A stretch of DNA of 64,000 nt from Halichondria panicea (GCF_963675165.1 NC_087379.1:8090339-8154338); one strand, 5' to 3'; counted from the stretch's first letter, positions 15,729-26,814 are shown. Notes: generated by a model from the sequence alone, not told the origin. Translations and numbers: made by a program.

Positions 15729-18644
15729 TCAAGGTATGATTTTGGGCAAGTCCATGGTTTCAACCACCACCCTCACGTAGATAGCATCGTCCTTGACAAA
15801 TCCACCATTGAGGAGATGATCAATCCTGATAAACCTCGGACACCCTGAGGCAATGTTCATTTCCCTCCGGCCAGGCTTTTGGAAACTGCTTGAATAAGGG
15901 TCAGGCCTGAAACTGTCACTGATGTGCTTCTTCCCGTTTTGATTGATCAGAGAAAGCGTGACTTTCTGTTTGAAGGGCCACTGAAACGAAGCGTCAAAAG
16001 GTCCCCTCATTATGACAAAGAAGAAGCTCAGATGAGAGCCTTTACCCATTCCATCGCCGTTTAGGTAGACTCGAGCACACATCTTGTAGCCATGGCGACT
16101 CGTATAAAAGGGGGTAGAATAAAGAGACAAAGTAACTCCATCTACAGCCTCACGTCTTCGACGATCAAATTCATCGATTTTCCAAAGCAGCACGCCGTTG
16201 TAAGTGGCACGTTCCAGCAATTGTATCCGAAGCTCTTGATCAAGACAGCTACTAAGAGCCCTGTCGACACTATGCTCCAGCTCAACCACTCTTGTGTGTA
16301 GGGCCTCTACACGCTGGGGTGGAACATTTGCTTCACCAAATCCCTGAAAATTAGGAGTACTAGGGACTTCTGAGTGGCCGAATGCAGTACTGCCGATATT
16401 GTACCCAGAGGTTAGGCCTATACCACCCTTGACTTCCATATCAGTAATTCTCTTATCGATCATGGTGAGCAAACTAGTGTTTTGTGTAGCCTGATCTTCG
16501 AGACGCTCAATCTTAACGTCATTTTGAACAGCATGCCTATCTCTACGATCATCCAGAAATTCGATCCTTTGTTCTAGAGCGTCTTGAAGTCGTTCCAAAG
16601 CAGTACTACCGGTATTGTATCCAGAGGTTAGGCGTGCACCAGCCCCACTTCGATCGATCTCAGTCACAGTATCACCAAACACAGTCAGTATGCTTGTATT
16701 GTATGTAGCTTGTTCTTCAATACCAACACCTGCATGTCTGTCTCTACGATCGTCCAGGAATTCGATTTGTTCCAGAGTGTCTTGAAGACGTTCCAAAGCA
16801 TTTGATCGTGTTTCTTGAACTCGTTCCCTGGATTGTCTCTCTCGAAGATGATCGAACAACAGATTGATCTTGGTCATTAATTGTCGAACCTCATCAAAAC
16901 TCTCGGCTTGGACTTGAGCATGATAAACACGATACTGGTCCAAGTGGGTGCTGATGTTTTGCCGAAGGGACTGTAGAAAAACAATACACATATAAAATGG
17001 GTATTTTAAATAATCTTTTGCTCTAACTTACAATGAATGAGCATCCATATTGTCCATAAGGACAGGCCACCTCAGAGAGTGGGCAGGTTCCCTTCTTTAG
17101 GTCAGTGTGCTCCTCAAGCTGTTTGTGTGTGTGTGTGTGTGTTGTGGCATGCAATGATACCATGTCTGTTTGTTGTGACAACCAATATAGGTACAATTCA
17201 AATGATTACACGGCATTGTTATGCTTATTTGGCCTCAGTTTTGCGTATCACTGGCCACTCACGAGTGGCCAGTGATACGCAAAACTGAGGCCACTCAAAT
17301 CCACCATTCTGAATTCAAATGGTGAATAATAATGCCGTGTAATCATAATTTTAATGCACAACCAGGTACAACTAGAGCACTAAAGTGCAAACCCTCGGCA
17401 TGTAGCATGTATGACTAGCACAGCAACTCAAGAGCAAACTAACAACGTACATGCATGAGATATGCACTGTGGATTGGGGATCACAACAAAGAAGCCTGGA
17501 GTCTTAGACTTAGACTCCTGCCAGGCTGGAGTATAGGGTCCAGAGTCAGTCAACAACCCACCCAGTTACAATTCTACTTTGACCCTATTCAATTGTTCCT
17601 GGTACGAATCACTTCAGCTGAAGAAAAGGCTATCACAAACAAACAAACAAACAGACTACTATACCCGTGGCCGCCCACGCGCGCATCGGGTAATTACAGC
17701 CTCAGGACTGATGCCGGTAAGTATAGGCACAAGCCTTGTGATACTCACAAGTGATGCCAAATCAACACAATGTGTACATGGTGACTGATACAGCAGCTAG
17801 TTACTGAGTAGCTATCTACACACACCTCCTGAAGGTTCATCTTGAGGGATGGGTCACACTCGTTGGGACAGCCTCGCGTTATCTTAGTGCAGAGCTTGTC
17901 GAAGTGGGTCTGTTGGAGTAGACAATACATTTTTGTGAATAGCTATACAAGCTTAAATTATGTGCAGTACGTGTAACATAATACCATTTATGAACATGCA
18001 CATGCACTTAAAGCAACACTGACTTGTAGTTGCTGTGTTGGTACATCTTTGCTGCAGTGAGGGCAAGTGGTGGGTCTCATTGCACAGAGCTCCTTCTGGT
18101 GGGCCTCCATGTCCAGCTGCTGGATGTACTGTCCACACTGGGTGCATTGTACATCTCTGTAGTCACAGTTGCACAAGTGGCCCTGTATGCAAAATGAATG
18201 GGGAAAGGAAAGTGGGAATGGCTATGAATTTCATTTAGGAACAAAAACAATACGATGATCAAATGCTGCCGTTTATTCATGGCTCAAATAGACACTTTAA
18301 TAGACAGCTTAGATGCAGTTGAATACCCTCACACAATTTACTGCAGTACATACCTCCAGATCTTTGAGAGCTCCAATCCAAGGGCAGTTTTGAAAGTTGC
18401 AAAACACCTGCAGTTTCAGAATCTCCCTCCTGCAAGCATTATCAGGGAATGTCCCCTCCTGAGTGATTTCTTCTTTATCGAGGGGGCAAACTGGATGGCA
18501 TCGTTTTAAAACAGGTTCCAAACAATCACGACAGAACAGATGACCGCACTCAGTTTGTACAGGGTGACGCATCGCGAAGAGACATATCGGACACTCATGC
18601 CGCTTGAGGAGAGGATGTTTAAAGTTGGCTTCAAAGCCGGGCAT
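15729..18644 (-). CDS. TRAF-family RING E3 ubiquitin ligase, copy A
   Basis: Five exons join to 620 aa: 18644-18354 (RING), 18182-18024, 17909-17826, 17118-17032 (TRAF zinc fingers) and 16970-15729 (coiled coil plus MATH). The RING ligands C18, C21, C33, H35, C38, C41, C53 and D56 are visible, in the TRAF6-like pattern ending CPLD. The C-terminal MATH/TRAF-C domain has LLWKIDEF, FYTSRHGYKMC and MNIASGCP. TRAFs trimerise, bind receptors or adaptors through MATH and make K63-type ubiquitin chains. Compared with copy B at 43548-46070, this protein has 69 extra residues from an in-frame tandem duplication in the linker (the ALERLQD...LTSGYN segment occurs twice). A minus-strand AATAAA lies about 55 nt after the stop. 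The exact vertebrate orthologue is unclear. Confidence 0.92.
17202..17346. mobile_element. Palindromic short inverted-repeat element in TRAF A intron
   Basis: 145 bp with perfect 16-bp terminal inverted repeats (ATGATTACACGGCATT). The core at 17230-17293 is a near-perfect palindrome with 31-nt arms around a 2-nt centre. The corresponding TRAF B intron has only one arm, inverted (near 44808-44845). A neighbouring R4 repeat fragment lies at 17360-17700. Confidence 0.85.
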
Positions 18645-18989
18645 TCCAGCACGTCAAGTTAGTTTCCAGTTCAATGAGAATAAACTTAAGAACTGCATAA
18701 GGAAGGATTCTCAGCTTGCTTCTTGCATGATCTTGGAGCTTTTATACTGAATACACCAGCAATACTCATAATTAATTATTACCATTTACGGCAATGTTCC
18801 ATACCCATACCTAGCCTCGAGACCAGCCGTTGGTTATCTGAAAGAACGCCTGGTCAAGTTCCAATGTTGCACTCGTTCTAGCTGAGTCAGCGTTTATAGC
18901 ATCATAATGATATTCATGGGTAATACACCTTGGGCGGACCTTTGCGGGCAATTAATACCTAGACCTCTGAATGACATGAAGCTGAGGAG

Positions 18990-20638
18990 GAGCATGGACA
19001 TGACCAGTGCTGAATGTGAGTATCCCCTCTCATTGGACAACACCCCCCCTCCTTGTCCATCCCCATCAGACCATGAAGACCAGTCAGAGCAGCCCATCTA
19101 TGAGAATGTGGTATCAAGCAATGGACAGCTTCTCCCAATTGCTGATGGCTCTGATAGTGGCTATTCCGAAGTCGAACATGATGCCCGCATCAGAATACAC
19201 AGTAAGAAAAAGGAACGCCCACACAATGGTAGTGTGTGCTGGAAAATACCATATAGATCTAGCGCTTTATTTTCAGACACTTTCTCGGGTTTTCGTGGAT
19301 TGATCTTGAACCCGAAAATTTGGAATTATTGTTAATGTAAAAACGTCTCTACTGTAGGGGTGTGGTCATTTGAACCTATCCTCGAAAATAAAATCTGTGA
19401 AATTTCGAATGAAGTGCTATTATTATGTATACACACTAAACACATAATTAACTTAATAAGCTTCTTTACTTTTTACCCACGCAGACTATACAGGACCTAC
19501 TCAAGTACACTGCACACAACCATCCCGATAGGATCACTCTTCAGATGTCCCTCGTCAGATTTGAGTGGATGTAGCGCAAAGTATACAGTGCAGTTGAAAG
19601 CTTGCTTAAGAGTGAGGCTGCTCTGCTCAGCTCCTTGCACATTGCAATCCAGGTACATTATTAGTGCTACTTGTTTATATAAGGCCTTTGATTTTGAGAC
19701 ATGCTGATCTGATCTGTAGTGCTATATGCGAGCATAAAATATTGTGTTTTGGCCAATTTTAAGGCTACGAAAAGGATAAGCGATTTTTATGTATGCAATG
19801 GTGATTGTACAGGCCTCGAATAAAGGTCAAAATTGTGCAGTACAAATTTATGCATCAGTTTGTAGCACTACGGTACCTAGAGCATGACCATAGTGTATAC
19901 TCATCACTTAGCCTCCTTTACAGGCTGCGGCCTGTGATCGAGGCTAAAACATGTTTTTTCATTTCTGCTATTTCCGGTGAAGTTATGCTTTCATTGGAAA
20001 ATGCACAAACGCTATGAATATCATTAATTTCTATCACATTATAAACTTCCCTGCGAAAATATGGTACTTCAATTGCACCTCTACAGGTATACATGAGACC
20101 ATTGAAGGAGCTCTCCCTCGGCCCTAGCCCCATCCTCAGCAAGCAGCAGGTGGCCACATTGTTCGGGCCCATAGAGCAGATCTTGTCTGCACAAGAGTTG
20201 TTCTATTCTGCTCTCACCTCTCGGACACTGGCATGGAACACGGAGCAGAAGATTGGAGATGTCTTTCTATCATCTGTTAGTGTAACATGCAGGCATGTCA
20301 ATGTTTTCGGTGACTTTAACATAAATATAGTATTCCCAAGAACATAGCCTGATTACAAGTGTTTATGTTGGCAACTCAGCAATTGATTGATAAATGATTA
20401 TTATCACTTCTTTAGATCAGCTCATATGATTTTGCAGCTGACCACGATTCGTAGCTACTCCACGTATGCCAATAACTTCACGGCGGCCATTAGCGTGCTG
20501 GAACAAGGACTCAAGAAGAAGGTCAAGTTCATCTCCTTCCTCAAGGAGAAGTACAAACAGAGCAACACTACCCTGAGTCTACAGGGACTACTACTGAAAC
20601 CCATCCAGAGGTTTCCTCAATACATACTGTTCATTCAG
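18990..20638 (+). pseudogene. Scrambled partial copy of the ARHGEF10-like gene, 5' part
   Basis: Exon-sized blocks match the intact gene at 47449-58102 but in the wrong order: part of exon 1 (18990-19233), the start of exon 6 (about 19490-19562) fused to exon 3 (about 19573-19651), then exon 4 (20089-20277) and exon 5 (20438-20638). A TAG stop lies at the exon 6/exon 3 junction. The PH and most propeller exons are absent. The DH exons themselves remain nearly identical to the intact gene, so the copy is recent. It starts divergently from TRAF A, as the intact gene does from TRAF B. It is almost certainly non-functional as a RhoGEF. Confidence 0.85.
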
Positions 20639-21503
20639 GTACACTTATGTGAATAGTATAGTACATAACCTTGTTGTGATGACACGTTACATGCGTATGT
20701 GGGTGTTTGGTTAACTTGTCATTCTTGCTTAATTATCTACCTACCCGTCTACGTATAATTAATTGGTTGTGTGTGCTTTTAAATTGTGTAGAGGGAGATT
20801 TATGTCTTCCCCATGTTAACCACTAGAAAGTTTAGGGCACTTGAGATAAGTGTTACACAGTAACAGTTTACATAAGTAAACCACAATACTATAGAGCAAG
20901 GAACAAAATTTTAGAACAGAAGATTCTATAGACCAGATCTTTATGTTTTGTTTTGTAGTTTTGGCTTTAGTTTTTCACGCTATTTGATGTAGCTCACGTT
21001 AGCTCACGTGACATTTTGGCAAATAGTAAAATGCAAAAAAACCACTTGAGATAAGTGTTAGTACAGTTTACCTGATGCTGAACCAGTCTCCAATTCTCTG
21101 CCACATAACTCCTGATCCTCTTGATAAGGATTACTTTTTCCTGTTTACCCAACTAGTAGTTTATTGAATACACTCTATACATGTATATCCACATAAAAGA
21201 TCTGTTCCAAAATTTAAACTTTGTCCCTTGTTCTATGGTATTGTCTGTTACATGCTAATAGTAACACTAGAGATAATAATATTATTGTCCATGGCCTGTG
21301 TGTGGAAAGACATTAATTATATTTATGCATCACTCCGCAGTTTACAGTAGTTGACCTTATTGTGATTCTATATAGCCATGGATTGCGGTCTTGTCATGTA
21401 GGTATAGGTATTCAATGTTGCATATGGAATGCTTTAATTGTCTTCCATATAAGGAACCTTGACCCACGCTTTTCGTTGATGTTGCAAAGATTCTGCATAA
21501 CAC

Positions 21504-21683
21504 CAAGGGCATATAAAAAGAGAGAGGGTGTGCAACAGCTTAAAAACTAAAGGGGGCAGTAGAAAAGTAAAGTAATATCTCGATTTGTGTGTACAGTATA
21601 GTATATCCGGTCTGTGGCTTTGGTTTTTGCTCGCACATAAGATTGATAGTCAGTTGCATGCCCTCTCTTTTTATACACCCTTG
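21504..21683. mobile_element. MITE with 7-bp target duplication, copy 3 (diverged interior)
   Basis: 180 bp with terminal repeats like CAAGGGCATATAAAA and flanking direct repeats ataacac (21497-21503 and 21684-21690). Its ends match the 211-bp elements at 15268 and 36430, but its interior differs. Confidence 0.85.
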
Positions 21684-22064
21684 ATAACACTGAATACATA
21701 CCTACATATACAAGATACACTAGGGGAAGTTGTTAGAACAATCAATTATGTTCAGAAACTTACTACACATACAACATATCTGCAGCCTGCCATAATTATT
21801 GTAATCCCTCCAAATATCAGCTGTTCTTAATTTTGTCATCATAGTTATAAAACCATAATTCAGGCACATAACTTCCCCCCCCCCCCTCTCAATAGTAATC
21901 CTGTGAGCAAGAGGAGTTGATACACATGTGGTGGAACAAACACTTGGAGGCCTGATTCATGCACAGTCAAATTTCTTAGTGAATTCTTTTTGAGATACTC
22001 TCTCCTTACTCCCTTCTCCCTTGTTTACTCCCAGAAAACTCGGGCCACCTGCATCCTGGGTAAC

Positions 22065-22397
22065 TACCGTATAGCGGGTATATTTCGAGGGTATAAATTT
22101 CCGCGGATGGACCATTACAAAGGATTTCGCGGATTTTATTTTCGTGGTCTGAGTGCCAGCCTTTTGGCGCATGCGCACATCAACATGCAGCTGTACCTCC
22201 ACACCGTTAGCCTCGAATCCAGGCCTAGCCTATACGGTGAGGCACCTCTTATTGTCGATAGGTGTGGTCAATAATACTGAACACGCCTACTATTCAATAA
22301 AGATATAAATTTTTGTGGGTATAAATTTTCGCGGTACAGGCTCAATCCGCGAAAACCGCGAACATTTATACCCTCGAAATATACCCGCTATACGGTA
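22065..22397. mobile_element. Inverted-repeat element of the TACCGTATAGCGGG family
   Basis: The left end TACCGTATAGCGGGTATA is mirrored by the right end TATACCCGCTATACGGTA; inner arms (tttcgagggtataaat) extend the inverted repeat. A second well-defined copy is at 39411-39648, and decayed relatives are at 51380-51560, 35263-35410 and 55975-56165. It is non-coding. Confidence 0.8.
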
Positions 22398-22794
22398 TCA
22401 GTATTGACATCCTGGGTGATATTGTTATTACCATATATATCCAGGCATGTACAACACATTATTGCTCATGTGGTCAGACATCAAAGGATTGTACTATTGT
22501 TGTAAATACAGTACATGCCTGTGTGATCAATATACGTGGTGTTTGGTTAGATACTGCTTAGCAGTCTATGGGTTTCAGCATGTAATCAGCCATGAAATGG
22601 GCTGTAAGCAGTCTGAGCACGGCCTGTAAGCAGCCCTATGTTCTCAGTTAGTTCCGGTTTACTTTTATACAGCATGAATAATTTACCACAGACCAGCCAC
22701 GTCCCCAGACAGTAGTTAAGTTTGTTATAATTATTATGAAGCTTACCTGCCAAATTAAACATTGACTATTCAATTAAGGCTCTGCATTAGTGGC

Positions 22795-23203
22795 TTACCT
22801 GAGCATGCTCTGTACAGCCAGCCTCCTCTTCTCTATTGCAGGGACACTTGGAGATGAGTAGTGACAGTCAGGTGGTGGTGAGCAGGATGGTGTGCTGGGG
22901 GGAGGGGGTCTATTTGCTGTTTCCATGCCCCAATGCACCAGTGTGATACTATACATTCCAATAATACCATACAATTCAAGAGCTAACAAAAGAAATTTTG
23001 ATTGAATTATGTTTATTAAATATCTATCTTCATAGAAACCATACTTATGCCCCTCTCCCTCTCTCCCTGCAGACCGGAGCAACAAGAATGCCTGGGTGAC
23101 CTCAGAGGATACCAATGATGAGGACTTCTTTGACCTCTCCCACAAGCTGCCCCTCCTAGTGGAGTCCTACCGCCTCAGCATGCTGCACACACTCAACTCT
23201 GTG
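22795..23203 (+). pseudogene. Scrambled ARHGEF10-like fragments: exon 18 then exon 12
   Basis: 22840-22905 matches exon 18 of the intact gene with its intron flank, and 23073-23201 matches exon 12. In the intact gene exon 12 comes first, so the order here is reversed without strand change. The exon 12 copy keeps an open frame and both splice sites; the exon 18 copy diverges after WGEGV and soon meets a stop. Confidence 0.85.
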
Positions 23204-23231
23204 AGTCACCCAATGCATTACTAAATAATAG

Positions 23232-23504
23232 TTAGACACAGTTTTGGAGGTGTCTATGGGATTTAGAAGCCCAAGCGAGGGTACTAAATTGGCTGAGGGC
23301 TTCTAAATCACATGGACACCGACAAAACAGTGTCTAACTCATTTAGATACTAGTGCGCATGCGCAAACCGCTTGACTACAATACAATTACTTGACAACGG
23401 AATACTAGGTATACTAAGTAAAGTACAGGTATTCTAAGTCCCATACCTGCTCTGAGGCACTTTCCCATGTACTTCCCATGTAGATCTTATCAACTAGTGT
23501 CTAA
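23232..23504. mobile_element. Inverted-repeat element R5 (TTAGACAC ends)
   Basis: Ends TTAGACAC and GTGTCTAA are inverted. The body contains ggaggtgtctatgggattta and ttcccatgtagatctt. A full-length relative in the opposite orientation is at 41848-42145, followed by a partial one to about 42600. An R4 repeat fragment follows at 23985-24330. Confidence 0.75.
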
Positions 23505-24414
23505 TACTTGAACGTACCAGGTTGAATGTGGTTTCATTAATTACATCGTTATACCCAATGCATAGGTCTCTGAACTTATAGGGTTGGTTAAATGTGGTTC
23601 CATTAATTAAGGGTCTCAAGTCCCAACAGAGGTCACTCTACCTGTCACATGACTGCTTCATTACTGTATGTAAATGTGTGGTAATTACCAGAACTATTGA
23701 GTGCATGCTATTCATATCAATATTCTGCTACACTCCACAGCTCTTATTATCAGCTGTACCATTGTGTCGAGAGTTTGAGCTCTTATGTGGGTATTTATCT
23801 GTCGTCACTAGGTTACGAGGCTATTCTGAAGTTCACTGACCCCCTTCAATTCTGGACCCCCGCCAAGGCAGATCCTAGCCCCATTTGATTGTGCATTTCA
23901 AGCAGAATAAAAGTGAGTAAGAAGCTTAAACTTGCACGTTGGGTTACATGGCCTCTAGCTACAGGCGTCCTTTATTTGAGGCGTGTATTAATTTACAGCT
24001 GAAGTGATCCTGTACCAGGAACAATAGAAAAGGGTCACTAAAGTAGAAAGCTAGAAATGATTAGTGTTGTTGCTTCTTTGCTTATCCTAGCCCCAGAAAA
24101 TACCAGCTAGAGTCTAGACTTCTTTGCTGTGATCCTAGTCCACAGTGCATGTCTCCTGTCTCATCTATACTCAGTAAGCTCCATTCTCAAAAGTTTCAGC
24201 ATGCCTCTGGGGTTTATAGAATTTCATGTTCAAGTTACTTTCTTCTTCCATACTTCATACATACTCTACTGTATTCATGTCAACTACTACTGCTGTATTC
24301 AACAGCCGAGGGTTAGCACTTTCAGTGCTATAGTTAATTTTTGTGGAGTGTTGATATATAATTTGGTTGCCCTGATTACTGCACACTTGACTACAGCTGC
24401 TTGTATACACACAG

Positions 24415-24544
24415 GTTAGTGTTGAGTGGACCTACTACCAACCAAGTGGTGAGCAAGGCGGTGGAGGGAGGCACTGTGGGCACTGTCACTGACATCAAGA
24501 TTCAAGATTGAAAACTTTGATATTGCATTTGGATTTGGAAACCA
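24415..24544 (+). pseudogene. Duplicated ABCF3 exon 5, copy 1 (broken)
   Basis: Matches ABCF3 exon 5 (30542-30658) including the upstream intron and acceptor, but is 130 nt instead of 117. Two small direct duplications (attcaag and atttgg) add bases and create an in-frame stop. It is separated from the next exon 6 copy by Death-TM-MATH gene 1, just as in ABCF3. Confidence 0.9.
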
Positions 24545-24573
24545 GTAAGTCTATCTAAACACAAAAGAAAGAT

Positions 24574-25587
24574 TCATTCAATACTACACTTGTATATCTG
24601 AAACAGAAGTGTGTTGTCTAACAAATAGTTGGGTTTTAGTTCTGATTGCTTGATGAACTTATATATTCCCCAACCCAATTCTGCCCTATCTCTGTCAGTT
24701 ACTCTGTCATCAGTCTTGCTATCCGTCCAGTAATTATATGGAAGTGTACGCTCCCAATGATCTTCTCCATGGAGCTGATCTATTAGTCTGATATATATAG
24801 CGCCTCGAAACGGCCATATTAAAGAATCGTCAAACTCTCCTCTCATGAAGTGCACAAACACAGAGATGTGTGTTCTTTCACCAGTGCGCCAGCCGCTAGC
24901 ACGCACACCGAGACAGATCTTGTAGCCGTGATGGTGGGTGTAGACTGGAGGGGACCACCATTTAGTATAATTAGCCTTGTACTGCTTAAAGTCGATCATT
25001 TTGAGAACTGGTAATCCTTTAAAAGTATAATTCTCCTTGTACTGATCATTGGTTATTTTGAGGTTAGGGGTTGGTACTCTATATGGAGGTACTGTATATG
25101 GAGGTACTGTATATGGAATTGATTGATCTTCATTGCACGGTATCCAATAAACGATGCCAATGGCTAGTATGACTACTAATATGACTGCAACCGCTGAAAT
25201 GAAATAGTAGCTTTGTTTTTCTTTTCTCTCCTCCGGCCTTGGTGGTCTGTTGGCAACATAATGGGCCACCTCTCTAGCAATTTTTTCTTTCCTAATCTTC
25301 AATAAGATGACGAGAAGGTTCTTGAATGTAGCCTCATGCCGGCATTTCTTTATCCATTTTCTTAGAGCTTCTTTATTTGCTGCTTCTGTACCTTCGAAGT
25401 TCCGTGTTCTTCTAACATCTTCCTTATCTGCATTAGAGAGCTCAAACTGGTCACAAAGATCATCTATACAGTTGAATATATCGGCTATTCCAGGAAAATC
25501 AGTCGTAACAATTTTTTGATCCACTTGCTTGTCTGTTAGTCCTGTGTTTATCATCAGTGTGTCCATAGTTAGTTGTCTGTGTGCCAT
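24574..25587 (-). CDS. Death-TM-MATH protein 1 (intronless)
   Basis: One uninterrupted 337-aa frame. Residues about 20-112 form a Death-fold domain (IDDLCDQFELS, ALRKWIKKC, ATFKNLLVILL). A basic stretch (PRPEERKEK) precedes one membrane helix at about 127-149. A stalk repeats VPPYT and VPPYR. Residues about 193-335 resemble the TRAF-C/MATH beta-sandwich ([48 protein letters not shown]). No signal peptide is seen; with the Death domain in the cytosol the MATH-like part would be outside or luminal, in line with the NYT sequons at N186 and N206. I know of no named protein with this order. Function is inferred to be receptor or adaptor signalling. The stop lies 30 bp from the copied ABCF3 exon 5. 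Confidence 0.88.
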   Translation of the reverse strand: MAHRQLTMDTLMINTGLTDKQVDQKIVTTDFPGIADIFNCIDDLCDQFELSNADKEDVRRTRNFEGTEAANKEALRKWIKKCRHEATFKNLLVILLKIRKEKIAREVAHYVANRPPRPEERKEKQSYYFISAVAVILVVILAIGIVYWIPCNEDQSIPYTVPPYTVPPYRVPTPNLKITNDQYKENYTFKGLPVLKMIDFKQYKANYTKWWSPPVYTHHHGYKICLGVRASGWRTGERTHISVFVHFMRGEFDDSLIWPFRGAIYIRLIDQLHGEDHWERTLPYNYWTDSKTDDRVTDRDRAELGWGIYKFIKQSELKPNYLLDNTLLFQIYKCSIE

Positions 25588-25751
25588 CTCTGGCTCTCAA
25601 GTTAGGATCTAGTAATTGTGGGTGGGTGGGTTGAATTGTTGTTATGTTTAAAATACCGGTCACATCTCCTACATTTGCTTTCAATGAAATTCATAGGGAG
25701 AGATGACACGCCTCTGTATTATTGTTATGTCCTCCTCTCTCTCCAATATAG

Positions 25752-25814
25752 TGTTGTCCAATGCCAACCTGACTCTGGCTAGAGGAAGGAGGTACGGATT
25801 AGTAGGACGAAATG
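25752..25814 (+). pseudogene. Duplicated ABCF3 exon 6, copy 1 (5-nt deletion)
   Basis: Matches ABCF3 exon 6 (31927-31994), the exon leading into the first Walker A loop ([10 protein letters not shown]), with flanking intron on both sides. It lacks five nucleotides near its start and is therefore out of frame with exon 5. Confidence 0.9.
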
Positions 25815-25878
25815 GTGAGGGGTTGTCTCCATGGTAATGAATACTGTTACTATACTAAATGTGAATTTATTATTTCAA

Positions 25879-26814
25879 TCACGCAACACTACAGTTATGT
25901 ATCTGAAACAAAAGTGTGTTGTCTAATAAATAGTTGGGTTTTAGTTCAGAGTGCTTGATGAACATCCGTTTTCCCTCACCCCATTCTGCCAAATCTCCCT
26001 TAGTCACTCTGGCACAAGCCTTGCTGTCTGTCATGTCATCATATACAGCTGTATACTCCACATGATCTTCTCCATGGAGGTGATCTATTAGTCTGAAATG
26101 TATGGTGCCTTGAAACGGCCATTTCAAAGAATCGTCAAACTCTCCTCTCATGAAGTGCACGTACACAGAGATGTGTGTTCCTTTTGCAGTGCCATAGCCG
26201 TTAGCGTGCACTCTGAGACAAATCTTGTAGCCCTGATGGTGGGTGTAGACTGGAGGGGAGAACCAATGAATATTATTTTTCCTGTACTGCTCAAAGTCGG
26301 TCATTGTGAGAACTGGTAATCTATCTTGATCTTGACTATACAGTGCCATTGACAAAAGAACTGTACCTACGGCTAATTGGACTAACATGAAACTGCAGAC
26401 TTGCCTCCCTGTCTCCTCTTCCAGCCTTGGTTGGTTATTCGTTTTTTTTTGTTGAGGTCTGTTGGAAATGTAATGGGCCACGTCTTTAGCCACATCTCCT
26501 TTCTTATTGTCCAATAAGATGGTGAGAAGGTTCTTGAATGTAGCGTTATAAGGGTCTTGTTCTCTCCATATTTTTAGAGATTTTTTATTCGATTCTTTTG
26601 TACCTTTAGAATGTCGCAATCTATCGACATCTGCTTTTTCTTCAGCAGAGAGCCCAAACTGCTCACAAAGGTCATCTATACAGTAGAATAGATGGGCTAT
26701 TTTAGGCAAATCTATCTCAGCAATTTCTTGGTTCACTTGCTCATCTGTTAGTCTTGTGTGTATCATCAGTACCTCGATTGTTAGTGGTCCATTTTCTTTT
26801 TGTGGTACTGACAT
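25879..26814 (-). CDS. Death-TM-MATH protein 2 (intronless)
   Basis: A 311-aa single frame of the same family and more diverged. The Death domain spans about 22-116 ([28 protein letters not shown]). The membrane helix lies at about 140-160 (FMLVQLAVGTVLLSMALY). The MATH-like region spans about 167-309 (PVYTHHQGYKICLRV, HISVYVHFMRGEFDD, LLDNTLLFQI). The VPPYT stalk repeat is absent, giving a much shorter stalk. One NCS sequon lies at the very C-terminus. Unlike genes 1 and 3 it has ABCF3 exon 6 copies on both sides and no exon 5 copy, so one duplication joint lies within this interval. Confidence 0.87.
   Translation of the reverse strand: MSVPQKENGPLTIEVLMIHTRLTDEQVNQEIAEIDLPKIAHLFYCIDDLCEQFGLSAEEKADVDRLRHSKGTKESNKKSLKIWREQDPYNATFKNLLTILLDNKKGDVAKDVAHYISNRPQQKKTNNQPRLEEETGRQVCSFMLVQLAVGTVLLSMALYSQDQDRLPVLTMTDFEQYRKNNIHWFSPPVYTHHQGYKICLRVHANGYGTAKGTHISVYVHFMRGEFDDSLKWPFQGTIHFRLIDHLHGEDHVEYTAVYDDMTDSKACARVTKGDLAEWGEGKRMFIKHSELKPNYLLDNTLLFQIHNCSVA

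Noticed and set aside
19360-19707. Open frame suggesting a separate small gene
   Set aside because: It reads the fused exon 6/exon 3 fragments of the scrambled ARHGEF10-like copy out of frame.
24574-25587. Processed retrocopies as the origin of the three extra intronless genes
   Set aside because: The copies carry flanking intron and exon sequence of ABCF3 on both sides, so they spread as DNA segments. The founder may still have been a retrogene.
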